NCBI RefSeq assembly: GCF_030718205.1
Contig: NZ_JAUZQF010000015.1
Location: 248,001-312,000, forward strand
From: Nonomuraea turcica
Lineage (GTDB): Bacteria; Actinomycetota; Actinomycetes; Streptosporangiales; Streptosporangiaceae
Direction of reading: 5' to 3'
DNA length: 64,000 nucleotides
Positions 1-8,234 of the stretch are shown here, piece by piece; position 1 is the first letter of the stretch, and every line of letters begins with the position of its first letter. Both the position numbers and the translations under genes were made by a program. The notes beneath the pieces are model-generated. The model was given only the letters and a program-made list of their open reading frames with translations, did no database searches and had not been told where the DNA came from.

Positions 1-518
1 ACCACGGCGCCCTCGGCGATGTCCTCGCCGCGCCGCCGGATGTGGCGGCCCGGCTCGGCGGGACCGTCCACCCACACCGGCGGTGCCTCACCGCGCCGCG
101 ACCCCGGCTCGTCGCGCATCCGGGGCACTCCTGCGAGCCCCAATAGCGCATCGGGCGGCACAATGTCCGCCTGCTCGTAGGGCAGGACCGCCTCGGCCCC
201 CGCAGGCGCCGGGGCGCCGGTGGCGATCTCCACCGCCTCCCCCGCCCGCAACCGGCCCTCGTAGAACGCGCCTCCGGCCAGGACGCGGCCGACCACCCGC
301 CACGGACCTCCGCCCGCCACCGCGTAGCCGTCCATCGCCGCCACGTCCACTCCCGGCACCGCCACCAGCGCCGCCAAAGGCCCGGCCAACCGGCACCCGA
401 GCGCTTCTGACAACGGCACCGACAACGGGCCGAGCGGGCGGGCCGCGCCCGCCGCCACGACCCGCGCGGCCTCCCATGACATTGCTTCCACCACTGGTCC
501 ATGCCGCACAACGGTCAC
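1..518 (-). CDS. moeA: Molybdopterin molybdenumtransferase MoeA, N-terminal part (runs off the left edge)
   Basis: MoeA inserts molybdate into adenylylated molybdopterin, the last step of molybdenum cofactor synthesis. Reading the minus strand from a GTG at 518 gives an open frame to the window edge (about 172 codons). It contains the family signature AAMDGYAV near residue 75, preceded by the usual N-terminal run (SWEAARVVAAGAARPLGPL). The start is placed on GTG because AAGGAG lies about 7 bases upstream; an ATG 11 codons later is an alternative. The gene is divergent from panE and sits beside a molybdenum-dependent formate dehydrogenase, which fits its role. The C-terminal domains lie outside the window. 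Confidence 0.85.
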   Translation of the reverse strand, partial: MTVVRHGPVVEAMSWEAARVVAAGAARPLGPLSVPLSEALGCRLAGPLAALVAVPGVDVAAMDGYAVAGGGPWRVVGRVLAGGAFYEGRLRAGEAVEIATGAPAPAGAEAVLPYEQADIVPPDALLGLAGVPRMRDEPGSRRGEAPPVWVDGPAEPGRHIRRRGEDIAEGAV

Positions 519-544
519 CGGCACACTCCTTGACCCGTCTTTTT

Positions 545-562
545 CCATACTGTATACCGAAT
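545..562. promoter_or_regulatory. TGTATAC element between moeA and panE
   Basis: The sequence ACTGTATACC lies between the divergent moeA and panE genes. A closely related element, CTGTATACAG, precedes the formate dehydrogenase gene and the lrp gene. It could be an extended -10 promoter (TGnTAtAC) or half of a GntR-type palindromic operator. The sequence does not decide between these. Confidence 0.35.
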
Positions 563-641
563 GCACGATGGCCTGCGTCCAGCGGGTCATCGCAGGTCGC
601 GGATCCGCGCCTACAATCCGACGCGAGAACGGAGCGCGAGC

Positions 642-1619
642 ATGAAGGTCGCTGTTCTTGGCGCCGGCGCCATCGGCGCATACGTAGGGGCCGCCCTCCA
701 CAGGGCGGGAGTCGAGGTGCACCTCATCGCGAGAGGCGAGCACCTGCAGGCGATACGCAGCACCGGTGTGCGGGTGCTCACCCCCCGGGGCGATTTCACC
801 GCCCATCCCCATGCCACCGACGACCCCACCCAGGTCGGGCCGGTGGACCACGTCTTCCTGGGCCTCAAGGCGAACAGCTACGCCTCCGCCGGCCCCATGA
901 TCCAGCCACTCCTGCACGAGACCACGAGCATCATCGCCGCGCAGAACGGCATCCCGTGGTGGTACTTCCACGGACTCAAGGGCCCCTACGAGGGCTACCG
1001 CATCGAGAGCGTCGACCCGGGCGGCGCGGTGACGGCCGCGCTCCCGCTGCACCGGGCGATCGGCTGCGTCGTGTACGCCGCCACCGAGATCGAACGTCCA
1101 GGCGTGATCCGCCACCTCGAAGGCACCCGCTTCTCCATCGGCGAGCCGAGCGGCGAGCTCACCGAGCGGTGCCTGTCCTTCAGCCGGGCCGCGATCGAGG
1201 GCGCCCTGAAGTGCCCGGTCGAGCGCGATCTGCGCCGCGACGTGTGGATCAAACTCATGGGCAACATCGCCTTCAACCCGATCAGCGCGCTGGCCAGGGC
1301 GACGATGGCCGGCATCTGCCGCCACGACGGCGCCAGGGAGCTGGTCGTGGCCATGATGCGCGAGACGGTGGACGTGGCCAACAGGGTCGGCTGCGATCCG
1401 GGGATCTCCATCGAGCGCCGGCTGCGGGGTGCGGAGAAGGCGGGCGAACACAAGACGTCCACACTCCAGGACCTGGAGAAGGGCAAACCATTGGAGCTCG
1501 ACGTGCTACTCGCGGCGGTGGTCGAGCTCGCCGACCTGACCGGCGCAGAGGTTCCGACACTGCGGGCGATCCACGCGGTGAGTGACCTGCTCAACGAGAA
1601 CCTTGTCCGTGCGGTCTAG
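642..1619 (+). CDS. panE: 2-dehydropantoate 2-reductase (ketopantoate reductase family)
   Basis: The 325-residue protein matches the ketopantoate reductase family, which reduces 2-dehydropantoate to pantoate with NADPH in pantothenate and CoA synthesis. The N-terminus MKVAVLGAGAIGAYVG is the Rossmann dinucleotide-binding loop (GxGxxG). A conserved KLMGNIAFNPISAL segment near residue 205 lies in the C-terminal helical domain, and its Lys is the usual catalytic residue. ATG 642 is chosen because it starts exactly at the Rossmann strand with GGAG upstream; an in-frame ATG 27 codons earlier would add an unrelated basic tail. It ends 38 bases before the formate dehydrogenase gene. Family members in such contexts can act on other 2-keto acids, so the substrate is not certain. 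Confidence 0.85.
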   Translation: MKVAVLGAGAIGAYVGAALHRAGVEVHLIARGEHLQAIRSTGVRVLTPRGDFTAHPHATDDPTQVGPVDHVFLGLKANSYASAGPMIQPLLHETTSIIAAQNGIPWWYFHGLKGPYEGYRIESVDPGGAVTAALPLHRAIGCVVYAATEIERPGVIRHLEGTRFSIGEPSGELTERCLSFSRAAIEGALKCPVERDLRRDVWIKLMGNIAFNPISALARATMAGICRHDGARELVVAMMRETVDVANRVGCDPGISIERRLRGAEKAGEHKTSTLQDLEKGKPLELDVLLAAVVELADLTGAEVPTLRAIHAVSDLLNENLVRAV

Positions 1620-1632
1620 GCCCGAATACCGT

Positions 1633-1646
1633 AGCCTGTATACAGA
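1633..1646. promoter_or_regulatory. CTGTATACAG palindrome upstream of the formate dehydrogenase operon
   Basis: A perfect 10-bp palindrome CTGTATACAG lies about 20 bases before the ATG at 1658 and overlaps a plausible -10 (TATACA). It may be the promoter itself, an operator, or both. Similar elements occur near 550 and at 32291-32300. Confidence 0.4.
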
Positions 1647-1657
1647 ATGGAGGGATC

Positions 1658-3559
1658 ATGAGCTATGACCGCCTGACCCATCCACTGGTGCGCGAGAACG
1701 GCGTGCTGCGCCAAGCGACATGGGAAGAGGCGCTGGAGCGAGCGGCCGAGGGCTTTCGCCGCAACATCGCCAAGCATGGGCCCGACACCTTCGCGATGTT
1801 GTCCTGCGCCCGCTCCACCAATGAGATGAACTACATCGGGCAGAAATTCACCCGCGTGGTGATCGGCACCAACAACGTGGACTCTTGCAACCGCACCTGC
1901 CACGCCCCGAGTGTGGCGGGGCTGTCGGCGGTGTTCGGCAGCGGCGGTGGCACCTCCTCCTACCAGGAGGTCGAGGACACCGACGTCATAGTGATGTGGG
2001 GCTCGGCGGCCCGCAACGCCCACCCCATCTTCTTCCAGCACGTGCTGAAGGGCATCCACAACGGCGCCAGGATGTTCGCCGTCGACCCGCGCCGCACCGG
2101 CACCGCCCAGTGGGCCGACCTCTGGCTGGGGCTCAACGTGGGCACCGACATCCCGTTGGCCCACGCGGTGGCCAGGGAGATCATCCACGCCGGGCTGCAC
2201 AACAAGGCGTTCATCGAGCGGGCCACGATCGGGTTCGAGGAGTTCAAGGAGTCCGTCGAGCCGTGGACGCTCAGCGCCGCCGAGCAGGTCACGGGCGTGC
2301 CGGCGGAGGCGATCAGAGAGCTGGCGCACGCGTACGCCCGCGCCGACCGCGCCCAGCTGTGCTGGACGCTCGGCATCACCGAGCACCACAACGCGACGGA
2401 CAACGTCCGGGCGCTGATCAACCTGGCCCTGCTGACCGGCCACGTCGGCCGCTACGGCTCGGGCCTGTCGCCGCTGCGCGGCCAGAACAACGTGCAGGGT
2501 GGCGGCGACATGGGCGCCATCCCCAACCGGCTGCCCGGCTTCCAGGACATTCTCGACCCGGCCATCAGGACCCGCTTCGAGGGCGCCTGGGGGCGGGAGA
2601 TCCAGCCCCGCTACGGCCTCAACCTCACCCAGATGCTGGAGGCCATGGCCGAGGGCGAGGTGACCACCTGCTACATGATCGGCGAGAATCCGGTGCAGTC
2701 CGAGGCCGACTCCCTGTCCTGCATCAAGCGCCTGTCCATGCTCGACCACCTGGTCGTGCAGGACATCTTCCTCACCAAGACCGCCCAGATGGCCGACGTC
2801 GTGCTGCCGGCCAGCGCCGCCTGGTGCGAGGCGGACGGCACGTTCACCAACAGCGAGCGGCGCGTCCAGCGGGTGCGCAAAGCCCTTGACCCGCCGGGCG
2901 AGGCCCGCGACGACATCTGGATCATGTGCGAGATCGCCCGCAGGCTGGGCCACGACTGGCACTACGACGGCGCCGAAGAGGTCTGGAACGAGCTGCGCGC
3001 GATGTCGCCGCAGCACAAGGGCATGACGTACGAGCGGCTGGCGGAGTTGCAGGGCATCCAGTGGCCGTGCCCGTCGGAGGACTCGCTCGAGCCGCCGTAC
3101 CTGCACGGGCGGCTGTGGGAGAACGACCCGGTCAAGCGGGGCGTGCCGGCGCCGTTCGCGGTGCTGCGGCACTCGCCGCCGGTGGACCTGCTGGATGAGG
3201 AGTACCCGCTGCGGCTGACCACCGGCCGCCGGCTCGACTCCTACAACACCGGCGTGCAGTCGTCGGGGTTCGCCTCTCCCCTGCGCCGGGGCGAGACGAT
3301 CGAGCTGTGCCCCGAGGACGCCGAGCGGCTCGGCCTGGTCGCGGGCGAGGAGGTGCGGATCACCTCGCGGCGCGGCTCGGTGGTCGCCCCCGTCTACATC
3401 GATCCCGCGTTGCGGCCCGGGCTGGTGTTCATGACTATGCACTTCCCCGACGACGTGGACACCAATGCGCTGACCATCGAGGCCACCTGCCCGATCGCGG
3501 GCACCGCCGAGTTCAAGGCGGCGGCCGTACGTGTCGAGAAGCTCGTCAAGGCCGGGTGA
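1658..3559 (+). CDS. Formate dehydrogenase alpha subunit, molybdopterin catalytic half
   Basis: This 633-residue protein is the bis-MGD catalytic portion of an NAD-linked formate dehydrogenase, which oxidises formate to CO2. The catalytic motif SCNRTCHAPSVAGL places Cys81-His82 where FdhF has selenocysteine-His, so this is a Cys enzyme. GGGDMGAIPN and the C-terminal MopB domain (GRRLDSYNTGVQ, then MHFPDDVDTN) follow. The protein begins at RLTHPLVRENG, which in ordinary FdhA comes right after the N-terminal [4Fe-4S] domain. That missing domain is encoded separately at 5390-6232, so the subunit is split. GGAGG lies just upstream of ATG 1658, and the stop is 4 bases before the next start. Confidence 0.9.
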   Translation: MSYDRLTHPLVRENGVLRQATWEEALERAAEGFRRNIAKHGPDTFAMLSCARSTNEMNYIGQKFTRVVIGTNNVDSCNRTCHAPSVAGLSAVFGSGGGTSSYQEVEDTDVIVMWGSAARNAHPIFFQHVLKGIHNGARMFAVDPRRTGTAQWADLWLGLNVGTDIPLAHAVAREIIHAGLHNKAFIERATIGFEEFKESVEPWTLSAAEQVTGVPAEAIRELAHAYARADRAQLCWTLGITEHHNATDNVRALINLALLTGHVGRYGSGLSPLRGQNNVQGGGDMGAIPNRLPGFQDILDPAIRTRFEGAWGREIQPRYGLNLTQMLEAMAEGEVTTCYMIGENPVQSEADSLSCIKRLSMLDHLVVQDIFLTKTAQMADVVLPASAAWCEADGTFTNSERRVQRVRKALDPPGEARDDIWIMCEIARRLGHDWHYDGAEEVWNELRAMSPQHKGMTYERLAELQGIQWPCPSEDSLEPPYLHGRLWENDPVKRGVPAPFAVLRHSPPVDLLDEEYPLRLTTGRRLDSYNTGVQSSGFASPLRRGETIELCPEDAERLGLVAGEEVRITSRRGSVVAPVYIDPALRPGLVFMTMHFPDDVDTNALTIEATCPIAGTAEFKAAAVRVEKLVKAG

Positions 3560-3563
3560 TCGG

Positions 3564-5393
3564 ATGGACATCAGATTCCGCGGTGCCGAACCCTCCGAGG
3601 AGGAGCGGGCAGCGGTCGACGCCCTGCTCGGGCCGCCCGCCACGGCCTGGGATGGCGGCTCGAGGAGCGAGGCGGACCTGCGCGCCGCCGCCCGCGCCGA
3701 GTCCCAGCGCGACCTGCTGCTGCCGGCGCTGCACGCGGTGAACGACCGGGTGGGGTGGATCAGCGAGGGCGCGCTCGACTACATCTGCCGGCGGCTCACC
3801 GTGCCACCGGCGGAGGCGTACGGGGTGGCGACGTTCTACTCGTTGTTCTCCATGAAGCCACGGCCCAAGCGGGTGCTGCACGTCTGCACGGACCTGGCCT
3901 GCCAGGCGAAGGGTGCGGAGGACGTGCGCCGGCGGGTGGAGGAGCGGTTCGGCCCGGCGGGGACGGACTGGCACGAGAGCCCCTGCCTGGGCCTGTGCGA
4001 GCGGGCCCCGGCCGCGCTCGCCCTGGAGGCCGGGCAGCCGCACCGGGCCGAGGTGTACGCCCCGGCCACCCCCGACACGATCACCACCGTGACCGAGGTG
4101 GCGCCGAGCTCCAACGGGCACGCGCCGAGCGTCAACGTCGCCGGCGAGACCCCGGTGAAGGACGCGGTGCCGCAGGCCGGCAACCCCGATCTGGTCCTGC
4201 TGCGGCGGGCCGGCGTCGTGGACCCGGCCAGCCTGGACGACTACCGGGCGAGCGGCGGCTACACCGCACTGCGCAGGGCCTTTGAGCTGGGCCCCGCCGG
4301 GGTGATCCGCGAGGTGCTGGAATCCGGCCTGGTCGGGCGGGGCGGCGCGGCCTTCCCGACCGGCCGCAAGTGGGACGCCACCGCCCGCCAGCCCGACCAC
4401 CCGCACTACCTGGTGTGCAATGCCGACGAGAGCGAGCCGGGCACCTTCAAGGACCGGGTCGTCATGGAGGGCGACCCGTACGCGCTGGTGGAGGCGATGA
4501 CGATCGCCGCCTACGCCACCGGCTGCGCCAAGGGCTACCTCTACATCAGGGGCGAGTATCCGCGGGCGACCGCGCGTCTCCAGCATGCGATCGCGACCGC
4601 CCGCGCCCGGGGCCTGCTCGGCGACGACATCCTCGGCAAGGGGCTGTCCTTCGACATCGAGCTGCGCAGGGGCGCGGGCGCGTACATCTGCGGCGAAGAG
4701 ACGGCGATCTTCAACTCGATCGAGGGGCAGCGGGGCGAGCCGCGCAGCAAACCGCCGTTCCCGGTGGAGAAGGGCCTGTTCGGCAAGCCGACCGTGGTCA
4801 ACAACGTCGAGACGCTGGTCAACGTGCTGCCGATCCTGGAGCGCGGAGCCCAGGCGTACGCGGCGGCCGAGCCCAAGCTCTTCTGCGTCTCGGGTGCGGT
4901 GGAGCGGCCCGGCGTGTACGAGCTTCCCTTCGGCGCCACCCTGCGGGAGTTGCTGGAGCTGTCCGGGACCACTGGCACGACCAGGGCGGTGCTGCTGGGC
5001 GGCGCGGCCGGGGCGTTCGTCACGGACCTGGACATCCCGCTCACCTTCGAGGGCACCAGGAACGCGGGCGCGACCCTCGGCTCCGGCGTGGTGCTCGTCA
5101 TCGACGACACCGTGGACATGAAACGGCTGCTGCTGCGCATCGCGGAGTTCTTCCGCGACGAGTCGTGCGGCCAGTGCGTTCCCTGCCGGGTCGGCACCGT
5201 ACGCCAGGAGGAGGCCCTGCACCGCCTCTCCCGCCGCGTCGACCCTGCCAACTCGCGTCGAAGCGACGACGACGACCTCGTGCTGCTGCGCGAAGTCGGC
5301 CAGACCATGCGCGACGCCTCGATCTGCGGCCTCGGGCAGACCGCCTGGAACGCCGTCGAATCCGCCATCGACCGCCTGGGAGTGTTCAGATGA
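3564..5393 (+). CDS. NuoE-NuoF fusion, diaphorase subunit of NAD-dependent formate dehydrogenase
   Basis: This 609-residue fusion passes electrons to NAD+. Residues 1-165 are NuoE-like thioredoxin-fold [2Fe-2S] with four ligands, C108, C113, C141 and C145. After a short linker comes a NuoF domain: GRGGAAFPTGRKW for NADH/FMN binding, NADESEPGTFKDR, GAGAYICGEETA, an SLBB domain, and C-terminal [4Fe-4S] ligands in SCGQCVPCR plus a later SICGLGQ Cys. ATG 3564 is taken as the start because it follows the previous stop by 4 bases; an upstream in-frame ATG inside the previous gene adds only its shadow. The stop overlaps the next ATG (ATGA), so the operon is translationally coupled. Confidence 0.9.
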   Translation: MDIRFRGAEPSEEERAAVDALLGPPATAWDGGSRSEADLRAAARAESQRDLLLPALHAVNDRVGWISEGALDYICRRLTVPPAEAYGVATFYSLFSMKPRPKRVLHVCTDLACQAKGAEDVRRRVEERFGPAGTDWHESPCLGLCERAPAALALEAGQPHRAEVYAPATPDTITTVTEVAPSSNGHAPSVNVAGETPVKDAVPQAGNPDLVLLRRAGVVDPASLDDYRASGGYTALRRAFELGPAGVIREVLESGLVGRGGAAFPTGRKWDATARQPDHPHYLVCNADESEPGTFKDRVVMEGDPYALVEAMTIAAYATGCAKGYLYIRGEYPRATARLQHAIATARARGLLGDDILGKGLSFDIELRRGAGAYICGEETAIFNSIEGQRGEPRSKPPFPVEKGLFGKPTVVNNVETLVNVLPILERGAQAYAAAEPKLFCVSGAVERPGVYELPFGATLRELLELSGTTGTTRAVLLGGAAGAFVTDLDIPLTFEGTRNAGATLGSGVVLVIDDTVDMKRLLLRIAEFFRDESCGQCVPCRVGTVRQEEALHRLSRRVDPANSRRSDDDDLVLLREVGQTMRDASICGLGQTAWNAVESAIDRLGVFR

Positions 5394-6232
5394 TCCCGCT
5401 CCAGCCGCCCCGGCGGCTCATCGACGTCGAGATCGACGGCGAGGACGTCCGGGTGCCGGAGGGCTCGACCATCCTCGACGCCTGCCACGCGGCGGGCAAG
5501 GACGTGCCGACCCTCTGCTACGGCGACACGCTCACCCCGAAGAACGCCTGCCGGGTCTGCGTCGTGGAGGTGGAGGGCGCCAGGACGCTGGCACCGTCCT
5601 GCTCCAGGAAGGCCGAGCAGGGCATGAAGGTCGGCACCGACACCGAGCGGGCCAGGCAGAGCCGCAAGGTCGTGCTGGAGCTGCTCGGCTCTTCAGTGGA
5701 CCTGTCGACCACCCCCCGGGCGGCCGAGTGGACCGAGGAGTACGGCGCCGACCCCGCCAGGTTCGGCGACGACGCGGCCACCGTCGAGCAGCCCGCCAAG
5801 GTGGACAACGACCTCTACGTCCGCGACTACAACAAGTGCATCCTGTGCTACAAGTGCGTGGACGCCTGCGGCGACCAGTGGCAGAACACCTTCGCCATCG
5901 CTGTCGCGGGCCGGGGCTTCGACGCGACGATCTCCACGGAGTTCGACGCCCCGCTCACCGATTCGGCCTGCGTCTACTGCGGCAACTGCGTGGAGGTCTG
6001 CCCGACCGGGGCGTTGTCGTTCAAGACCGAGTTCGACATGCGGGCCGAGGGCACCTGGGACGAGTCCCGGCAGACCGAGACCACGACGATCTGCAGCTAC
6101 TGCGGTGTGGGTTGCAACCTGACCCTGCACGTGCAGGACAACAAGATCGTCAAGGTGACGTCACCGCACGACAACCCGGTCACGAAGGGCAACCTGTGCG
6201 TCAAGGGCCGCTTCGGGTACGGCTATGTCTGA
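5390..6232 (+). CDS. Formate dehydrogenase alpha subunit, N-terminal Fe-S half
   Basis: This 280-residue iron-sulfur protein matches the N-terminal third of NAD-linked FdhA/NuoG. It carries a [2Fe-2S] domain (C43, C54, C57, C71), two [4Fe-4S] clusters (C150/153/156/160 and C194/197/200/204), and the first domain of a molybdopterin oxidoreductase with ligands C235, C238, C242 and C270. It stops at LCVKGRFGYGYV, exactly where the catalytic half at 1658 takes up. The two proteins presumably assemble to rebuild one alpha subunit and wire the Mo site to the NuoEF diaphorase. It overlaps the NuoEF stop by four bases. Confidence 0.9.
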   Translation: MIPLQPPRRLIDVEIDGEDVRVPEGSTILDACHAAGKDVPTLCYGDTLTPKNACRVCVVEVEGARTLAPSCSRKAEQGMKVGTDTERARQSRKVVLELLGSSVDLSTTPRAAEWTEEYGADPARFGDDAATVEQPAKVDNDLYVRDYNKCILCYKCVDACGDQWQNTFAIAVAGRGFDATISTEFDAPLTDSACVYCGNCVEVCPTGALSFKTEFDMRAEGTWDESRQTETTTICSYCGVGCNLTLHVQDNKIVKVTSPHDNPVTKGNLCVKGRFGYGYV

Positions 6233-6252
6233 CGGGTCCGAGGTGAGCGCCC

Positions 6253-7113
6253 ATGTCTAGGGTCGCCGTCAAGCGGCGCATCCTGCGCGTCAAGGACAGC
6301 GCCCGGCTCAGCAAGGTCGACTCGCTGGCCGCCGAGGAGCCGCTGGAGATCCGGCTCGACGGCACCCCGCTGACCGTGACCATGCGGACCCCGGGCGACG
6401 ACTTCGACCTGGCCGCCGGGTTCCTGGTCAGCGAAGGGGCCGTGGGCTCGGCGGAGGACATCGCCACGATCCGCTACTGCGCCGGCGCGACCGTGGACGG
6501 CTCGAACACGTACAACGTGCTCGATGTGCGCCTCGCGCCCGGCGTGCCCGCGCCGGAGCCGCGCAACTTCTACACCACCTCCTCCTGCGGCGTCTGCGGC
6601 AAGGCGTCGCTGGAGGCGGTGCGCACCGTGGCCCGCTGGAGCGCCGCCGACGACCCCGTCGCGGTGCGGCAGTCCACGGTGGCCACCCTGCCGGACCGGC
6701 TGCGTGCGGCCCAGCGGGTGTTCGACAGGACCGGCGGCCTGCACGCGGCCGGCCTGTTCACCGCCGACGGCGAGCCGCTGTGCGTCCGCGAGGACGTGGG
6801 GCGGCACAACGCCGTGGACAAACTGCTCGGCTGGGCACTGCGGAACGAGCGCCTGCCGCTGCGCGGCACCGTGCTGATGGTGTCCGGGCGAGCGTCGTTC
6901 GAGCTGGTGCAGAAGGCGGTCATGGGCGGCGTGCCGGTGCTCGCCGCCGTCTCCGCGCCGTCCTCCCTGGCGGTGGAGCTGGCCGCCGAGGAAGGGCTGA
7001 CGCTCATCGGGTTCCTCCGCGGTACCTCGATGAACGTCTACGCGGGCGAACGGCGGCTGGACCTCACCTCGGGCGTCGGCATTGGCTCTGCCGGCGCACG
7101 CCTACCGGGGTGA
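6253..7113 (+). CDS. fdhD: Formate dehydrogenase accessory sulfurtransferase FdhD
   Basis: FdhD transfers sulfur to the molybdenum cofactor, which formate dehydrogenase needs for activity. The 286-residue protein has the active loop SSCGVCGKAS with the cysteine pair C112/C115, as well as GDDFDLAAGFLVSEG and REDVGRHNAVDKL, all hallmarks of the family. It follows the Fe-S half by 20 bases and is the last gene of the cluster. A hairpin without a U-tract follows at 7164-7201. Confidence 0.93.
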   Translation: MSRVAVKRRILRVKDSARLSKVDSLAAEEPLEIRLDGTPLTVTMRTPGDDFDLAAGFLVSEGAVGSAEDIATIRYCAGATVDGSNTYNVLDVRLAPGVPAPEPRNFYTTSSCGVCGKASLEAVRTVARWSAADDPVAVRQSTVATLPDRLRAAQRVFDRTGGLHAAGLFTADGEPLCVREDVGRHNAVDKLLGWALRNERLPLRGTVLMVSGRASFELVQKAVMGGVPVLAAVSAPSSLAVELAAEEGLTLIGFLRGTSMNVYAGERRLDLTSGVGIGSAGARLPG

Positions 7114-7163
7114 TGGAGCGGGATGCCGCACACCACGTGCGGAGGGCCGCGTCACGCGGCTCA

Positions 7164-7201
7164 CCGGACGGCGTCCGCGTAGCCCCCGGTACGCCGTCCG
7201 G
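7164..7201 (+). terminator. Hairpin after fdhD
   Basis: Arms CCGGACGGCGT (7164-7174) and ACGCCGTCCGG (7191-7201) pair perfectly over 11 bp. A smaller hairpin CCGCAC/GTGCGG sits at 7126-7142. There is no U-tract, so this could be an actinobacterial-type terminator or only a structured spacer before the Zur box. Confidence 0.5.
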
Positions 7202-7235
7202 CATCCCCGCTGTATTCAGGCCTACGGCCGGATTT

Positions 7236-7250
7236 TGACAACCGTTTTCA
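7236..7250. promoter_or_regulatory. Zur box upstream of znuA
   Basis: TGACAACCGTTTTCA is an inverted repeat (TGA-AAC-c-GTT-TCA) of the Zur type, 22 bases before the znuA start. The operon it controls ends with a Fur-family gene that is very probably zur, so zinc-dependent autorepression is expected. The site is read by eye against the general Zur consensus. Confidence 0.8.
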
Positions 7251-7271
7251 TTTTGGCGCATACTGACTCAC

Positions 7272-8234
7272 ATGATGTCAGGATTTTCCCGGTCGCGTGC
7301 TGCCGGTTTGCTGGCCGGAGCCGCGCTGCTCACCACTGCTGCCTGCGGATCCGGCGCGGCCGAAACCCCCACTTCCGGTTCGGCCCAGACTTCCGCTTCG
7401 AGCGCTAAGCCCGAGGTGGTCGCTGCCTTCTATCCGCTCCAGTGGCTGACCGAGCAGGTCGGGGGATCCGATGTCCAGCTGACGACGCTGACCGCCCCCG
7501 GCGTGGAGCCGCACGATCTTGAGCTCGGCGTCAAGCAGGTGTCCGACATCCAGAACGCCGCGCTCACCGTCTACATCAAGGGCGTCCAGCCGGCCGTGGA
7601 CGACGCCGTGGCCGCGGACAAGAGCTTCGACGCCGCCACCGCCGTCACCACACTCGCCGCAGTCGAGCACGCCGAGGAGGAGGGCCACGCCGGGGAGGAA
7701 GAGCACGGCCCTGAGGAGGAGATCTCCTACGACCCGCACATCTGGCTCGACCCCTCCCGCATGGCCACCGTCGCCACCAAGCTCGGCGAGCGCCTGGCCG
7801 CCGCCGACGCCGCGCACGCACAGGCGTACAAGGACCGCGCCGCCCAGACGGCCGCCACGCTCGGCACCCTGGACCAGGAGTTCACCAAGGGCCTGACCAC
7901 GTGCAAGGCCAAGACGCTGGTCACCGCGCACGAGGCGTTCGGCTACCTGGCGGACCGCTACAAGCTCAAGCAGGTCGGCATCACGCTCGACCCCGAGACC
8001 GAGCCCTCCCCCGCCCGCCTGTCCGAGGTCGCCAAGATCGCCAAGGCGGAAGGCGTGACCACGATCTTCACCGAGGCCCTGGTCAGCCCGAAGGTGGCCG
8101 AGGTGCTCGCGAGCCAGATCGGGGCCAAGACCGCCGTGCTGGACCCGCTCGAGAGCAAGCCCTCGGGCGACTACCTGTCCGCCATGCGCGATAACCTCAA
8201 AACCCTACAAACAGCACTGGGGTGTACGGGATGA
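7272..8234 (+). CDS. znuA: Zinc ABC transporter substrate-binding lipoprotein (ZnuA type)
   Basis: This 320-residue cluster A-1 metal-binding protein captures zinc outside the membrane for ZnuBC. A lipoprotein signal ends in LLTTAAC (Cys25), which anchors the protein. A His/Glu-rich loop around residues 134-155 (HAEEEGHAGEEEHGPEEE) is typical of zinc rather than manganese binders. The conserved DPHIWLDP and HEAFGYLADRY motifs provide metal-ligand histidines. Two adjacent ATGs (7272 and 7275) could serve as start. The stop overlaps the ATPase start (ATGA), and a Zur box lies directly upstream. Confidence 0.9.
   Translation: MMSGFSRSRAAGLLAGAALLTTAACGSGAAETPTSGSAQTSASSAKPEVVAAFYPLQWLTEQVGGSDVQLTTLTAPGVEPHDLELGVKQVSDIQNAALTVYIKGVQPAVDDAVAADKSFDAATAVTTLAAVEHAEEEGHAGEEEHGPEEEISYDPHIWLDPSRMATVATKLGERLAAADAAHAQAYKDRAAQTAATLGTLDQEFTKGLTTCKAKTLVTAHEAFGYLADRYKLKQVGITLDPETEPSPARLSEVAKIAKAEGVTTIFTEALVSPKVAEVLASQIGAKTAVLDPLESKPSGDYLSAMRDNLKTLQTALGCTG

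Noticed and set aside
83..1585. Long Arg/Pro-rich open frames overlapping moeA, panE and other genes
   Set aside because: Composition is that of shadow frames in high-GC DNA, and each overlaps a gene with clear family motifs in another frame.
1616..3643. 675-codon minus-strand frame opposite the formate dehydrogenase gene
   Set aside because: It lies antisense to a well-conserved catalytic subunit and shows His/Arg/Val-rich shadow composition with no motif.
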